Source: Actinophytocola sp.
GTDB lineage: Bacteria > Actinomycetota > Actinomycetes > Mycobacteriales > Pseudonocardiaceae
Direction of reading: 5' to 3'
Assembly (NCBI RefSeq): GCF_009379765.1
Contig: NZ_WHTD01000078.1
Coordinates: 1-36,663 of the forward strand
DNA length: 36,663 bases
The notes under the pieces: model-generated
Told to the model about the DNA's origin: nothing
The model's database searches: none
Seen by the model: the letters and a program-made list of their open reading frames with translations, nothing else
Part shown: positions 7,264 to 15,574 of the stretch, in pieces
Layout: every line of letters starts with the position of its first letter
How positions within the stretch are numbered: the first letter of the stretch is position 1
Program-made: the position numbers and the translations under genes

Positions 7264-8477
7264 CAGGCGTCCAGCGAGCCGTCGAGGGGCGCACCGTCGG
7301 TCAGGTGCGGGGCGACCTTGTTGTCGAACACCGACAGCGCGGAGCCGATCGCCATGTGCATGTCGAGGTACTTGTACGTGCCCAGCCGGCCGCCGAAGAT
7401 CAGGTTGCACTCCGTGGCCTCGGCCTTGGCGAGCTCGCGGTAGCGCTCCAGCTTGACCCGGTCCTCCGGCGTGTTGATCGGGTAGTACGGCTCGTCGTCG
7501 TCTTTGGCGAAGCGGGAGAACTCGCGGAAGATGACCGTCTTGTCGGTCGGGTAGTGCTTGCGCTCCGGGTGGAAGTGCCGGAACTCGTGGATCCGGGTGA
7601 AGGGCACTTCCTCGTCGTTGTAGTTGACGACCGAGGTGCCCTGGAAGTCGCCGGTCGGCAGCACTTCCTGCTCGAAGTCGACGGTCCGCCAGGACAACCG
7701 GCCCTCGGAGTAGTCGAAGTAGCGGTCGAGCGGTCCGGTGTAGACGGTGGGCGTGCCGGCCGGGATCCGGTCCCGCACGTCGAAATAGTCGACACCCAGG
7801 CGGACCTCGATGTTCTCGTGCGCGGCCATCTTCTCCAGCCACGCGGTGTAGCCGTCGACGGGTAGGCCCTCATAGGTGTCGTTGAACCACTTGTTGGTGA
7901 AGTCGTAGCGGACCGGGAGCCGGGTGATGATGTCGGCGCCGAGCTCCTTCGGGTCGGTCTGCCACTGCTTGGCGGTGTACCCGCGGATGAACGCCTCGTA
8001 GAGCGGGCGGCCGATCAGCGAGATCGCCTTCTCCTCGAGGTTCTGCGCGTCCTTGGTGTCGATCTCGGCGGACTGGTCGGCGATCAGCGCGCGGGCCTCG
8101 TCCGGCGTGTGCGACCTGCCGAAGAACTGGTTGATCAGCGCCAGGTTCATCGGCAACGGGTAGACCTGGCCCTGGTACTTGCCGAACACCCGGTGCTGGT
8201 AGCCGGTGAACGCGGTGAACTGGTTGACGTAGTCCCAGACCCGCTTGTTCGACGTGTGGAACAGGTGCGCGCCGTAGCGGTGCACCTCGATGCCGGTCTC
8301 CGGCTCGGGCTCGGAGTAGGCGTTGCCGCCGATGTGCGGGCGGCGATCCAGCACCAACACCCGCTTGTCCAGCTGGGTGGCGATCCGCTCGGCGATGGTC
8401 AGCCCGAAGAACCCGGAGCCGACGATCACGAGGTCGTAGCCGGAGAAATTGCCTGGTTCATTTGCGGCAGCGCTCAC
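7263..8477 (-). CDS. glf: UDP-galactopyranose mutase
   Basis: Glf interconverts UDP-galactopyranose and UDP-galactofuranose with reduced FAD, supplying the donor for galactan. The 404-residue protein has a Rossmann FAD site (LVIVGSGFFGLTIAERIA, residues 16-33), then RRPHIGGNAYSE and HRYGAHLFHTSNKRVWDYV, which line the substrate and flavin pocket. The C-terminal GRLGTYKYLDMHMAI is the second flavin-contact block. The length is normal (about 400). The GTG start at 8477 is chosen because the family start is close to it and a -10 element sits only 8 bases upstream, which suggests a leaderless message. In mycobacteria glfT2 follows directly; here the next gene is the PAP2 phosphatase. Confidence 0.95.
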   Translation of the reverse strand: MSAAANEPGNFSGYDLVIVGSGFFGLTIAERIATQLDKRVLVLDRRPHIGGNAYSEPEPETGIEVHRYGAHLFHTSNKRVWDYVNQFTAFTGYQHRVFGKYQGQVYPLPMNLALINQFFGRSHTPDEARALIADQSAEIDTKDAQNLEEKAISLIGRPLYEAFIRGYTAKQWQTDPKELGADIITRLPVRYDFTNKWFNDTYEGLPVDGYTAWLEKMAAHENIEVRLGVDYFDVRDRIPAGTPTVYTGPLDRYFDYSEGRLSWRTVDFEQEVLPTGDFQGTSVVNYNDEEVPFTRIHEFRHFHPERKHYPTDKTVIFREFSRFAKDDDEPYYPINTPEDRVKLERYRELAKAEATECNLIFGGRLGTYKYLDMHMAIGSALSVFDNKVAPHLTDGAPLDGSLDA

Positions 8478-8485
8478 GGGCGTCG

Positions 8486-8518
8486 AGGTTACCTGCGCCT
8501 CACCGGCGGTCGGTTACC
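8486..8518 (-). promoter_or_regulatory. Likely leaderless promoter of the glf operon, with GGTTACC direct repeats
   Basis: On the minus strand TAACCT (8491-8486) is a -10-like hexamer ending 8 bases before the glf GTG, so the transcript would start at or next to the start codon. No convincing -35 is seen. The plus-strand heptamer GGTTACC occurs at 8487-8493 and 8512-8518, two exact copies with starts 25 bases apart, placed over the -10 and upstream of it; these may bind a regulator. Confidence 0.4.
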
Positions 8519-8534
8519 CGGCCCGGACACGCTA

Positions 8535-8566
8535 GAACCCCCGCGCTGTACCCAGCACGGGGGTTC
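8535..8566 (-). terminator. Hairpin between the beta-propeller gene and glf
   Basis: GAACCCCCG (8535-8543) pairs perfectly with CGGGGGTTC (8558-8566) across a 14-base loop. It follows the stop of the 8652-9821 gene in the direction of transcription and lies before the glf promoter. There is no clear T-run, as is common for actinobacterial terminators. It separates the two same-strand units. Confidence 0.55.
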
Positions 8567-8651
8567 CGGCTCCCCTATACCCTTGATCCCTCCGGCTTGA
8601 CGCCTCGCAAGAAGAGACGCCCACGCCCCCGGGCCGGTTCCGTGCCGTAGG

Positions 8652-9821
8652 TCACGTCCGCAGCCGGAACACCTCGAGCAGCGGCGCCTGGGACGTGCTG
8701 GTGAGGAGGTACTCGCCGGTGATCGCGACCGGCCGGTACGGCAGGTTCCTGGCGATGAGCCGCCCGCCGCGGTCGATGGCGACGTAGTGCTTGCTGTCGC
8801 CGGCGACGATGAGGCTGGGTCCGACCAGGTAGACGGCGTGCGAGGTGAAGTCGCCGTTCAGCGTCTCCACCTCGCGGTCCTCGACCCAGAACGCGTCGAT
8901 GTCGAGGGAGCCCGAGCTCTCCAGCACCGAGCAGGCGATCAGCGTCCGGCCGTCCGTCGCGCAGTTGTCCTCGAGCGGCGCGGTGCCGAGCGCGGTCAGC
9001 CGCCGGCCCGTGCCCGCGTCCACCACCCACGTCGTGGGGATCTTCGGGCCGGCCGCGGGGAACCCCTCGACGAGCACCACGTCACCCGCGGTCAGCGTGA
9101 CGCGGGCCGGGTCGAGGTCGGCCAGGGTCCACCTCGGCTCGCCGGTGGCCAGGTCCCAGGCGGCCACCGTGCCCTCGGTCGGCCTCCCGGTCCGCTGCTC
9201 GTTCCGGACGGTCTCGCCGACCACGACGTCGCCGGCGACCGCGTGCGGCCACAGCCCGGTCCGCGCCCAGTACGGCCGCCCGGCGGTGACGTCGAGGGCG
9301 ACCACGCGCGCGGCGTCGACCACGACCAGCACGACCCGGTCGTCGGCGGTCTCCAGCTCGACCCGCGCACCGAGCTCCCGCCGCCACTGGACCGCGCCGT
9401 CGGCCGTGGACAGCCGCGCGACTCCCGCCCGCCCACCGGTCCGGTATGTGACGAGGACGCCGTCGCCGATGAGCAGGCCGGCGCCGTCGTAGGTCTCCGT
9501 GGCGCCGCGCAGCGCGGCTCCGGTCCGCACGGTCCAGCGCGGGTCGCCGGACTCGATGTCGACGAGCGTCAGCTCGCCGTTCAGGACCATCAGCACCGCG
9601 CCGTCCCGTACCGCGAGCCGCTCGGGGGCCGCCAGTGCGCCCAACCGGCTCCAGTCGGAGCTGTCCCCCAGCAGTGGCGCGGGCGCGGCCATCGCGGTAG
9701 GTGGGACGGTCGGTGGTGGCTCGGGCTTGTCCTCGGGCGGGTCGCCGGTGGCGACCACGACCACGGCCGCCGCGGCGACCAACACGAGCGCGCCGACCGC
9801 ACGGACCATGGTGCTGTTCAT
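8652..9821 (-). CDS. Membrane-anchored PQQ-type beta-propeller protein
   Basis: A 389-residue protein with a single N-terminal hydrophobic segment (residues about 5-24, VRAVGALVLVAAAAVVVVA), a Pro-rich linker (about 27-46) and a repeated beta-sheet domain. The repeats show the PQQ-like blade pattern of a hydrophobic strand followed by G-x-x-x-W: DIESGDPRWTV, TADGAVQWRREL, DVTAGRPYWAR and DLATGEPRWTL. The domain would face outside the membrane. There are no PQQ-dehydrogenase catalytic residues, so a structural or protein-binding role is more likely. The ATG at 9821 lies 15 bases after the stop of the oxidoreductase gene, indicating one transcript. It ends in the hairpin at 8535-8566. Confidence 0.7.
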   Translation of the reverse strand: MNSTMVRAVGALVLVAAAAVVVVATGDPPEDKPEPPPTVPPTAMAAPAPLLGDSSDWSRLGALAAPERLAVRDGAVLMVLNGELTLVDIESGDPRWTVRTGAALRGATETYDGAGLLIGDGVLVTYRTGGRAGVARLSTADGAVQWRRELGARVELETADDRVVLVVVDAARVVALDVTAGRPYWARTGLWPHAVAGDVVVGETVRNEQRTGRPTEGTVAAWDLATGEPRWTLADLDPARVTLTAGDVVLVEGFPAAGPKIPTTWVVDAGTGRRLTALGTAPLEDNCATDGRTLIACSVLESSGSLDIDAFWVEDREVETLNGDFTSHAVYLVGPSLIVAGDSKHYVAIDRGGRLIARNLPYRPVAITGEYLLTSTSQAPLLEVFRLRT

Positions 9822-9836
9822 CCCGCCCCCAGGCGA

Positions 9837-10724
9837 TCAGCGATGCGGGAGGACCTCGGCGGCGACCTTCTCCAGGACGTTGAGCCGGCCGGCGTAGACG
9901 CCGTCGGGCCGCGGCCAGTGGCAGACCAGGTCGGTGAAGCCGAGCTCCTGCGCGCGGCCGAGCGCCTCGCGGAAGTACGCCACGCTGGACAGCGAGAACG
10001 TCGGGCCGGAGTCGACGGACAGGTAGCGGCGCACCTCGGCACGGTCGCGGCCGGCGGCGGCGAGCTTGTCGTCGAACGTCTTCGCGAGCTCACCGACACC
10101 GTGCCACCAGGCGTCGCCGGTGCCGTCGGGGGAGTCCTGGCGCCGGCCGGTGGTGACCCAGCCCTGGCCGAACCGGACGGCGAGGGCCATCGAGCGCGGG
10201 CCGTTGGCGGCGATCACGAACGGCAGCCGCGGGTGCTGGCGGCAACCGGGTGCGGAGCGGGCGTCGACCGAGGAGTAGTACTCGCCGCTGATCGTGGTGC
10301 GCTCGTTGGTGAGCAGCGAGTCGAGCTGCTCGACGAACTCGGCGAACCGGTCCACCCGCGGCTTCGGCTCGAGCGCCTCGCCGCCGAGCACCACATTGTC
10401 GTAGCCGGCGATGCCACCGGAGCCGACGCCGAGGATCACCCGGCCGCTGGACACGTCGTCGAGCGTGAGCAGGCTGCGGGCGAACGGGACCGGGTGCCGG
10501 AAGTTCGGCGAGGCGACCAGGGTGCCGAGCCCGATCCGGCGGGTGACCATGGCCGCCGCGGTCAGCGTGGGCACCGCGTCGAACCACGGGCCGTCGACGA
10601 GCGACCGCCAGCCGATGTGGTCGTAGGTCCAGGCGTGGTCGAAGCCGTAGGTCTCCGCCGCCCGCCACTTGGGCTCGGCCAGCAGCCAGCGGTACTCGGG
10701 AAGGATCACGATGCCGACGCGCAC
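9837..10724 (-). CDS. LLM-class F420-dependent oxidoreductase
   Basis: A 295-residue TIM-barrel protein of the luciferase-like family, most of whose actinobacterial members use coenzyme F420. Visible family features are the first strand VRVGIVILPEY, YGFDHAWTYDHIGW, the IGLGTLVASPNFRHPVPFARSL block, the LGVGSGGIAGYD turn and PFVIAANGPRSMALAVRFGQGW. The GTG at 10724 is chosen because the barrel begins there; no strong ribosome site is visible. The substrate is not predictable. It is probably cotranscribed with the membrane protein gene upstream (19 bases) and the beta-propeller gene downstream (12 bases). Confidence 0.75.
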   Translation of the reverse strand: MRVGIVILPEYRWLLAEPKWRAAETYGFDHAWTYDHIGWRSLVDGPWFDAVPTLTAAAMVTRRIGLGTLVASPNFRHPVPFARSLLTLDDVSSGRVILGVGSGGIAGYDNVVLGGEALEPKPRVDRFAEFVEQLDSLLTNERTTISGEYYSSVDARSAPGCRQHPRLPFVIAANGPRSMALAVRFGQGWVTTGRRQDSPDGTGDAWWHGVGELAKTFDDKLAAAGRDRAEVRRYLSVDSGPTFSLSSVAYFREALGRAQELGFTDLVCHWPRPDGVYAGRLNVLEKVAAEVLPHR

Positions 10725-10743
10725 ATTGTCCAACGCTAGCCGA

Positions 10744-11418
10744 TCAGTGCGGCTGGTAGCCCTGTGGCGGCTGCTGCCCCGGGTACTGCTGCGGTGGGTA
10801 CTGCTGCGGTGGGTACTGCTGCGGTGGGTACTGCTGCGGTGGGTACTGGCCCGGGTACTGCTGTGGGTACTGCTGCGGGTAACCGCCCTGGGCGAGCTTG
10901 CGCTGGTAGCCACGCATCGCGCGGCCCGTGTGCGGCAGCAGCACGAGCACGGTCGCCGCGGCCCACAGCAGGAAGGACACCAGGACCATCGCGATGAGCT
11001 CACCGCCGCCGTCGGCCAGCAGCTTGATGATCGCGTAGAGGTAGTAGACGGTGACCAGGCCGCCGACGAAGCCGAGGATCCAGCGCACGAAGTCGAGCCG
11101 GCTGAACAGGACCAGCGCGAAGACGAGCGTCGTGCAGGCCACCGACATGGTGACCGAGATGGCGAAGTCGAGGTTGCCCGTGACGTCCTCGGAGAACGCC
11201 GCGCCGACCAGCGCGACCAGCATGTCGACGTTGTCCGCGGAGCCGTCCCAGCCGATGATCGCGGTGATCAGGGCGAGCACGCCGCAGACCAGGAACAGGC
11301 CCGCGCAGACGTAGGCCAGCGCGTTGTTCGGTGGCCCGTAGCGCTGTGGCCCGTATCCGTAACCGCCCGGCTGCGGTCCGTACGGCTTGGGGTAGCCCGG
11401 TTGTGGTCCGTAACTCAC
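10744..11418 (-). CDS. Four-helix membrane protein with Tyr/Pro/Gln-rich ends
   Basis: A 224-residue protein of unknown function. Residues 1-30 are rich in Gly, Pro and Tyr (YGPQPG repeated). Residues about 33-175 contain four hydrophobic segments, starting AYVCAGLFLVCGVLALITAI and ending with FLLWAAATVLVLL. The last 45 residues are repeats of QQYPP coded by an exact 15-base tandem repeat. Such flexible Tyr/Pro/Gln tails are common on actinobacterial membrane proteins with no assigned role. It diverges from the HAD gene across a gap of 50 bases, which must hold both promoters. Confidence 0.65.
   Translation of the reverse strand: MSYGPQPGYPKPYGPQPGGYGYGPQRYGPPNNALAYVCAGLFLVCGVLALITAIIGWDGSADNVDMLVALVGAAFSEDVTGNLDFAISVTMSVACTTLVFALVLFSRLDFVRWILGFVGGLVTVYYLYAIIKLLADGGGELIAMVLVSFLLWAAATVLVLLPHTGRAMRGYQRKLAQGGYPQQYPQQYPGQYPPQQYPPQQYPPQQYPPQQYPGQQPPQGYQPH
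10781..10840. repeat. 15-base tandem repeat, four exact copies
   Basis: The unit GGGTACTGCTGCGGT occurs four times without mismatch at 10781-10840, followed by degenerate copies to about 10885. On the minus strand it codes the PPQQY units in the tail of the membrane protein. The identity between copies at synonymous sites points to recent slippage, so the copy number may vary between strains. Confidence 0.9.
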
Positions 11419-11468
11419 GAACTGAACCGTAGTCGAAGTGCGCGATCGTCAGCAGGGAAGATGGGGCC

Positions 11469-12293
11469 GTGGACAGACCGAAGCTGGTTGCCTCAGACGT
11501 GGACGGGACGCTGCTGGACCCGCTGGAGCGGGTGACGTCGCGGACCGCGGGGGTGATCAGCCGGGTGGTCGCGGCGGGCGTGCCGTTCGTGCTCGTGAGC
11601 GGGCGGCCGCCGCGGTGGATCCCGCCGGTCGCGCGGGCGGCCGGGCTCACCGGCTACGCGGTGTGCTCCAACGGAGCCACCGTCTACGACATCGCGTCGG
11701 GCGAGGTCCTCTCGGTGCACGGGCTGGCGCCGGTGGTCCTCAACGACGTGGCGCGTGCCGTGCGCGGGGTGCTGCCGGACATCCGGGTGGCGACGGAGCG
11801 GACCTCGGTGGGGCCGTCCGAGCTGGCGCCGTTCGCCACCGAGCCGGGCTTCCGCAACCCGTGGGGCAACCCGAACGGGATGGACGGCGAGAACCCCGAG
11901 GTGCCGACCGCGGAGGTGCTCGGCCACACCGCGACGAAGCTGCTGATCAGGCATTCCGCGCTCACGAGCCGGGACCTGGCCGAGGCGGCGGCCTCGGTGC
12001 TCGACGGCGCGGGGCTCGAGATCACGTTCTCGACCAACCGCGGTCTGATCGAGATCTCCGCGGCCGGGGTCACGAAGGCGACCGGGCTCTCCGAGGTGTG
12101 CGACCGGCTCGACGTGCCGTCGTCGCGGGTGGTGGCGTTCGGGGACATGCCCAACGACGTGCACATGCTGCGCTGGGCCGGCCACGGGGTCGCGATGGCC
12201 AACGCGCACGACGAGGTCCTGGCGGCGGCCGACGAGGTCACCGCACCCAACTCCGAGGACGGCGTGGCGCAGGTCCTCGAGCGCTGGTTCTGA
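11469..12293 (+). CDS. Cof-type HAD-superfamily phosphatase
   Basis: A 274-residue cytoplasmic hydrolase with a GTG start. HAD motifs are in order: DVDGTLLD with nucleophile Asp10 and acid Asp12, VSGRPP with Ser44, a lysine in TKLLIRH, and FGDMPNDVHML near the C-terminus. The large C2-type cap between motifs II and III places it in the Cof subfamily, which dephosphorylates sugar phosphates or flavin mononucleotides. It corresponds in type and place to Rv3813c. The gene begins 50 bases from the divergent membrane protein gene; the next gene starts 36 bases downstream on the same strand. Confidence 0.88.
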   Translation: MDRPKLVASDVDGTLLDPLERVTSRTAGVISRVVAAGVPFVLVSGRPPRWIPPVARAAGLTGYAVCSNGATVYDIASGEVLSVHGLAPVVLNDVARAVRGVLPDIRVATERTSVGPSELAPFATEPGFRNPWGNPNGMDGENPEVPTAEVLGHTATKLLIRHSALTSRDLAEAAASVLDGAGLEITFSTNRGLIEISAAGVTKATGLSEVCDRLDVPSSRVVAFGDMPNDVHMLRWAGHGVAMANAHDEVLAAADEVTAPNSEDGVAQVLERWF

Positions 12294-12329
12294 GCACGGG
12301 TTCTGCGCGCGTGCGTGCCATGCTGGGGC

Positions 12330-12815
12330 ATGGCTGACCAGCGGACCCTCGTCGTCATTCGGCATGCCAAGTCGGACTGGGGCCAGGGCCTGCCCGACGA
12401 CGAGCGGCCGCTCAACCCGCGGGGCCGCCGGGACGCGCCGGCCATCGGGAAGTGGCTCGTGGACAACACTGCCGGGATCGATCTCGTCCTGTGCTCCACC
12501 GCCGCTCGGGCGAGGCAGACCTGGCGGCTGGCTGAGGCGGCGCTCGAGCCGGCGCCCGCGGTGCGGCACGACGAGCGGGTCTACGCCGCCGGTCCGCAGG
12601 ACCTCATGTCCGTACTGGACGAGCTGGCGGACGACATCGCCGCCGCGGCGCTCGTCGGTCACAACCCCGGCCTGTCGGAGCTCGTGGACGTGCTCACTGG
12701 TCGGGCGGTGGAGCTGAAGACATCGGCGATCGCGGTGGTGCGGTGGGATGGGACCTGGGCGGACGTGTGGGCCCGGCGTGCCGTGCTGATCACACACGCC
12801 ACGCCCAGGGGGTAA
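12330..12815 (+). CDS. SixA-type histidine phosphatase
   Basis: A 161-residue protein of the histidine phosphatase (phosphoglycerate mutase-like) superfamily. The phosphate pocket is RHAKSDW with catalytic His12, and the second histidine is His111 in VGHNPGLSE. The short size and the KSDW motif fit the SixA subgroup, whose E. coli member removes phosphate from a phosphohistidine protein. The substrate here is unknown. An in-frame GTG at 12315 is possible, but the ATG at 12330 begins exactly at the family start. The gene ends in a hairpin shared with the convergent neighbour. Confidence 0.82.
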   Translation: MADQRTLVVIRHAKSDWGQGLPDDERPLNPRGRRDAPAIGKWLVDNTAGIDLVLCSTAARARQTWRLAEAALEPAPAVRHDERVYAAGPQDLMSVLDELADDIAAAALVGHNPGLSELVDVLTGRAVELKTSAIAVVRWDGTWADVWARRAVLITHATPRG

Positions 12816-12836
12816 GAACCCGGACTACTCGGGTTC
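12816..12836. terminator. Bidirectional hairpin between convergent genes
   Basis: GAACCCG (12816-12822) and CGGGTTC (12830-12836) form a perfect 7-base stem with a 7-base loop, starting at the SixA-type stop and overlapping the last codons of the convergent gene. It can terminate transcripts from either side. Confidence 0.55.
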
Positions 12837-13235
12837 CTTGACCGAACGCAGCGCGATGGGCGCTCCGGCCAGGTCCTCCTCGTTGCAGAGCAGCTTCACG
12901 TCGTAGTACGGGGAGCCCTCACTGTCGTCGTAGTCGAGGTGGATGGCGATCACATCGACGGGCTCACCCAGCCATTCCTGGGTCCTGCGCAGCCACGCTG
13001 CCGAGCGTTCCAGGGCGGTGGGGAGGTCGTCGTCGCGGAACTCGACCGGGCGGTAAGGGACGCCGTAGACCTGGTCCTCCTGGTGGGGGGGCTTGGGCAG
13101 GTCGACTGATACACCGGCGTCGTCGAGGTCGAGTGCGATGGATCGGGGCTGTTCACTAGCGAGCTCGCTCACCTTACGAGCGTCTCCCAGCACGTGACCG
13201 GCCGCAACCCTTCTAGTGCGCCGAGTGTGCTCCAT
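12825..13235 (-). CDS. Conserved-looking protein of unknown function
   Basis: From the ATG at 13235 the protein is 136 residues; a GTG at 13283 would add 16 that look unlike the rest. It is acidic. The N-terminal third has RSIALDLDDAGVSVDLPKPP, the middle PYRPVEFRDDDLPTALERSA and the C-terminus DVIAIHLDYDDSEGSPYYDV. The pattern of alternating strands and a helix suggests one small alpha-beta domain. There is no signal peptide or membrane segment. I do not recognise the family, but codon use and the soluble composition support a real gene. Confidence 0.6.
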   Translation of the reverse strand: MEHTRRTRRVAAGHVLGDARKVSELASEQPRSIALDLDDAGVSVDLPKPPHQEDQVYGVPYRPVEFRDDDLPTALERSAAWLRRTQEWLGEPVDVIAIHLDYDDSEGSPYYDVKLLCNEEDLAGAPIALRSVKEPE

Positions 13236-13397
13236 GTGGTTGACTGTGCCCTGGTCGTGATTTCTTGAGTTCGTGTTACACACGCTCGCAAGACACGTTG
13301 CGGGCGCGCGGGTTAGCTCCAGGTTGAGTCGCCGTCTGGAACCGACCAGGGTTGTCGCAACCGCGGCGGCTTGTGATTAGTTGTTTTGGAGAACGTA

Positions 13398-13601
13398 GTG
13401 GCACAGGGAACTGTGAAGTGGTTCAACTCCGAGAAGGGCTTCGGCTTCATCGCGCCGGACGACGGCAGCGCCGATGTCTTCGTCCACTACTCGGAGATTC
13501 AGGGCAACGGCTTCCGTAGCCTGGACGAGAACCAGCGGGTGGAGTTCGAAATCGGTCAGGGCCAGAAGGGCCCGCAGGCCACGGGCGTCCGCGCGGTCTG
13601 A
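13398..13601 (+). CDS. cspA: Cold-shock protein
   Basis: A 67-residue single-domain nucleic-acid-binding protein. Both RNA-binding motifs are present: KGFGFI (RNP1) and DVFVHYS (RNP2), after the usual start GTVKWFNSEKGFG. It acts as an RNA chaperone. The GTG at 13398 is preferred to an upstream TTG at 13386 because TTGGAGA before it serves as the ribosome site and MAQGTVKWF is the family start. An upstream spacer of at least 114 bases (from 13284) carries a GGTTG-TCG-CAACC inverted repeat, consistent with the structured 5' leaders of cold-shock genes. A strong terminator follows. Confidence 0.95.
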   Translation: MAQGTVKWFNSEKGFGFIAPDDGSADVFVHYSEIQGNGFRSLDENQRVEFEIGQGQKGPQATGVRAV

Positions 13602-13619
13602 TCTTCCCAGCGCAACACT

Positions 13620-13654
13620 GAGGGCCACCCGGGTCGCCGACCCTGGTGGCCCTC
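13620..13654 (+). terminator. Strong hairpin terminator of the cold-shock gene
   Basis: GAGGGCCACC (13620-13629) pairs perfectly with GGTGGCCCTC (13645-13654), and an inner GGGT/ACCC stem (13631-13634 with 13640-13643) extends it. It lies 18 bases past the stop and before the convergent glfT2 end, so it can work both ways. Confidence 0.8.
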
Positions 13655-13670
13655 GGCGCTTGTAAGGGGA

Positions 13671-15553
13671 TCAGCTCTCGAAGTACTTACGCCAGGCCTC
13701 GACCGACGTGAGCTCGGGCAGCGCGGCCTTGTACTGCTCGACGAGCTTGGGCCACTCCGCGGAGAGCCGCTTGTAGTTCTGCGCGGACCGCACGGCGAGC
13801 TCGCGGAACAGCTTGGGGTCCCGCCTGCGGAACGCCACCCCGCTGCCGTCCGCGTTGGACACGGTCGCGCTGTCGAGGTTGCCGAGCAGGAACCAGCGTG
13901 CGCCGTGCGCCGGAACGTTCACCTGGGGCCGCTCGCCGGCCGACTGCTCCGGCGCGCGCAGGTTGTGCATCACGGCCTTGCCCGCCCGCAGCGCGATCTT
14001 GGCCGTGCTCTCCGGCGGACGCAGCATCTGCTCGGCCTTGGCCATGTCGAACGTGGGCGGCGGGTAGTCCCCGGCCGAGGGCTCGAACTGCGCGTCGGTG
14101 TACTGCCTGCGGATCCGCTGAACCTCCGGCAGGCCGGTGGCCAGCATGTCGAACAGCGGTCCGGGCCGGCCATGAAGTCCTCGAGCGCCTTCATCTCCAG
14201 CGCGACCGTCGAGTACTCCATCGACAGCAGCCGCCGCGCGGTCGTCCGCGCGCCCTGCATGAGCAGCATCTTCCGCATGTCGTGCGGGCTGTGCAGCGCG
14301 GCCATGATCAGCCGGTTGCGCAGGTGGAAGTAGACGGTCCAGTCCTTCGTGTCGCTCTTGTCCGTCCACGGCTCGTGCCAGACCGCCGAACCTGGCAGCG
14401 TCACGGTCGGGACGCCCTTGGCGAGGGCGCGCAGCGAGTACTCCGCGTCGTCGCACTTGATGAACAGCGGCAACGGCAGGCCGTTGCGCTCCACCACCTC
14501 GCGCGGGAACAGGCACATCCACCAGCCGTTGTAGGTGGAGTCGATGCGCCGGTGCAGCGCGCGGGTCTCGCGCAGCGAATGCTGGCCGAAGTCGTGGTCG
14601 GTGACCGCGCCCGGCGCCCGCGTCCACACGAACGAGGCCATGTCGACGATCTCGCCCATCGTGTGCAGCCGGGACCTGGCCTGCAGGTTCAGCATCTGGC
14701 TGCCCACGATGACGGGCTTCTTCGCGGCCCTGGCGAACGCGTTGGACCGCAGGATCGAGTCCGGCTCCAGCGCGATGTCGTCGTCGAGCAGCAGGATCTG
14801 GTCGACGAAACCGGGCTTGGTGTGGTCGACCGACTCGTACAGCGCGCGGGTGAAGCCACCGGAACCGCCGAGGTTGCCCTGCTCGATGACCTCGAGGCGC
14901 TCGCCGAGCACCTCGCGCGCCTCGGCGAACCGCTCGTGCTCACGGATCTTGCGGGTGCCCTGGTCGGCGACGAACACCTTGCTGATGACGTCGAGGACCG
15001 CGGGGTCCGCACCGAGCGCGAGGAGGGACGTCACGCAGTCGTCGAGCCGGTTGAACGTGGTGATGCCGACCGCGACCTTCTGCACCGGCAGCGGCTCGTC
15101 GGCGAGCCACGCCGCCTCCTTGACCTCCAGCGTGTGGTTCTCGGTGAACACGTCGAACCACAGCCAGCCGCCGTCCTCGAACGGGGCCAGGGCCAGCCGG
15201 AACTCCAGTGTCCGCCAGTCCTCCTCGGCGTGCACGAGCTCGCCGGTGTGGTGCGCGATGTCGCCGTTGGGCTTGGACCGGTACACCTCGACCCGGCCGG
15301 CGCCGCGGACGTTCAGCCGCAGGGTGACGTGCTGGATGCGGGTCCAGCGCTTCCAGTAGCTCGCCGGGAACGCGTTGAAGTACGACGCGAACGACACCCG
15401 TGCGGACGCCGGCACCACCACGTCACGCCGCGAGGCGACCTGGCTGTGCGCGCCGTCCGGCTCGTCCAGGTAGAGCGGGCGGACGTCCAGCGGGTCGGTG
15501 TCCCTGGGCAGGATGACCCGCTGCAGCACGCGGTTCGCATCTGGCTCGGACAC
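13671..15553 (-). pseudogene. glfT2: Galactofuranosyltransferase GlfT2 interrupted by a one-base frameshift
   Basis: GlfT2 polymerises galactofuranose from UDP-Galf onto the galactan chain at the inner membrane face. The first frame (GTG at 15553 after AGAGGAG) runs 464 residues in register with GlfT2: N-terminal beta-sandwich (FNAFPASYWKRW), GT-A domain with GITTFNRLDDC, NLGGSGGF, metal-binding Asp257-259 (LLLDDDIALEP), acid Asp368-369 (KCDDAEYSLRA) and His393 (VWHEPW). After ALEDFMAGP the frame is lost; the correct C-terminus (LFDMLATGLPEVQ to EAWRKYFES) continues in another frame to 13671. Restoring one base near 14157-14161 gives about 627 residues, close to 637 in M. tuberculosis. As read, the product loses its C-terminal helical domain. 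All catalytic residues lie before the break. A sequencing error is as likely as a mutation. Confidence 0.85.
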
Positions 15554-15574
15554 TTCAGCTCCTCTGGGATGGGC

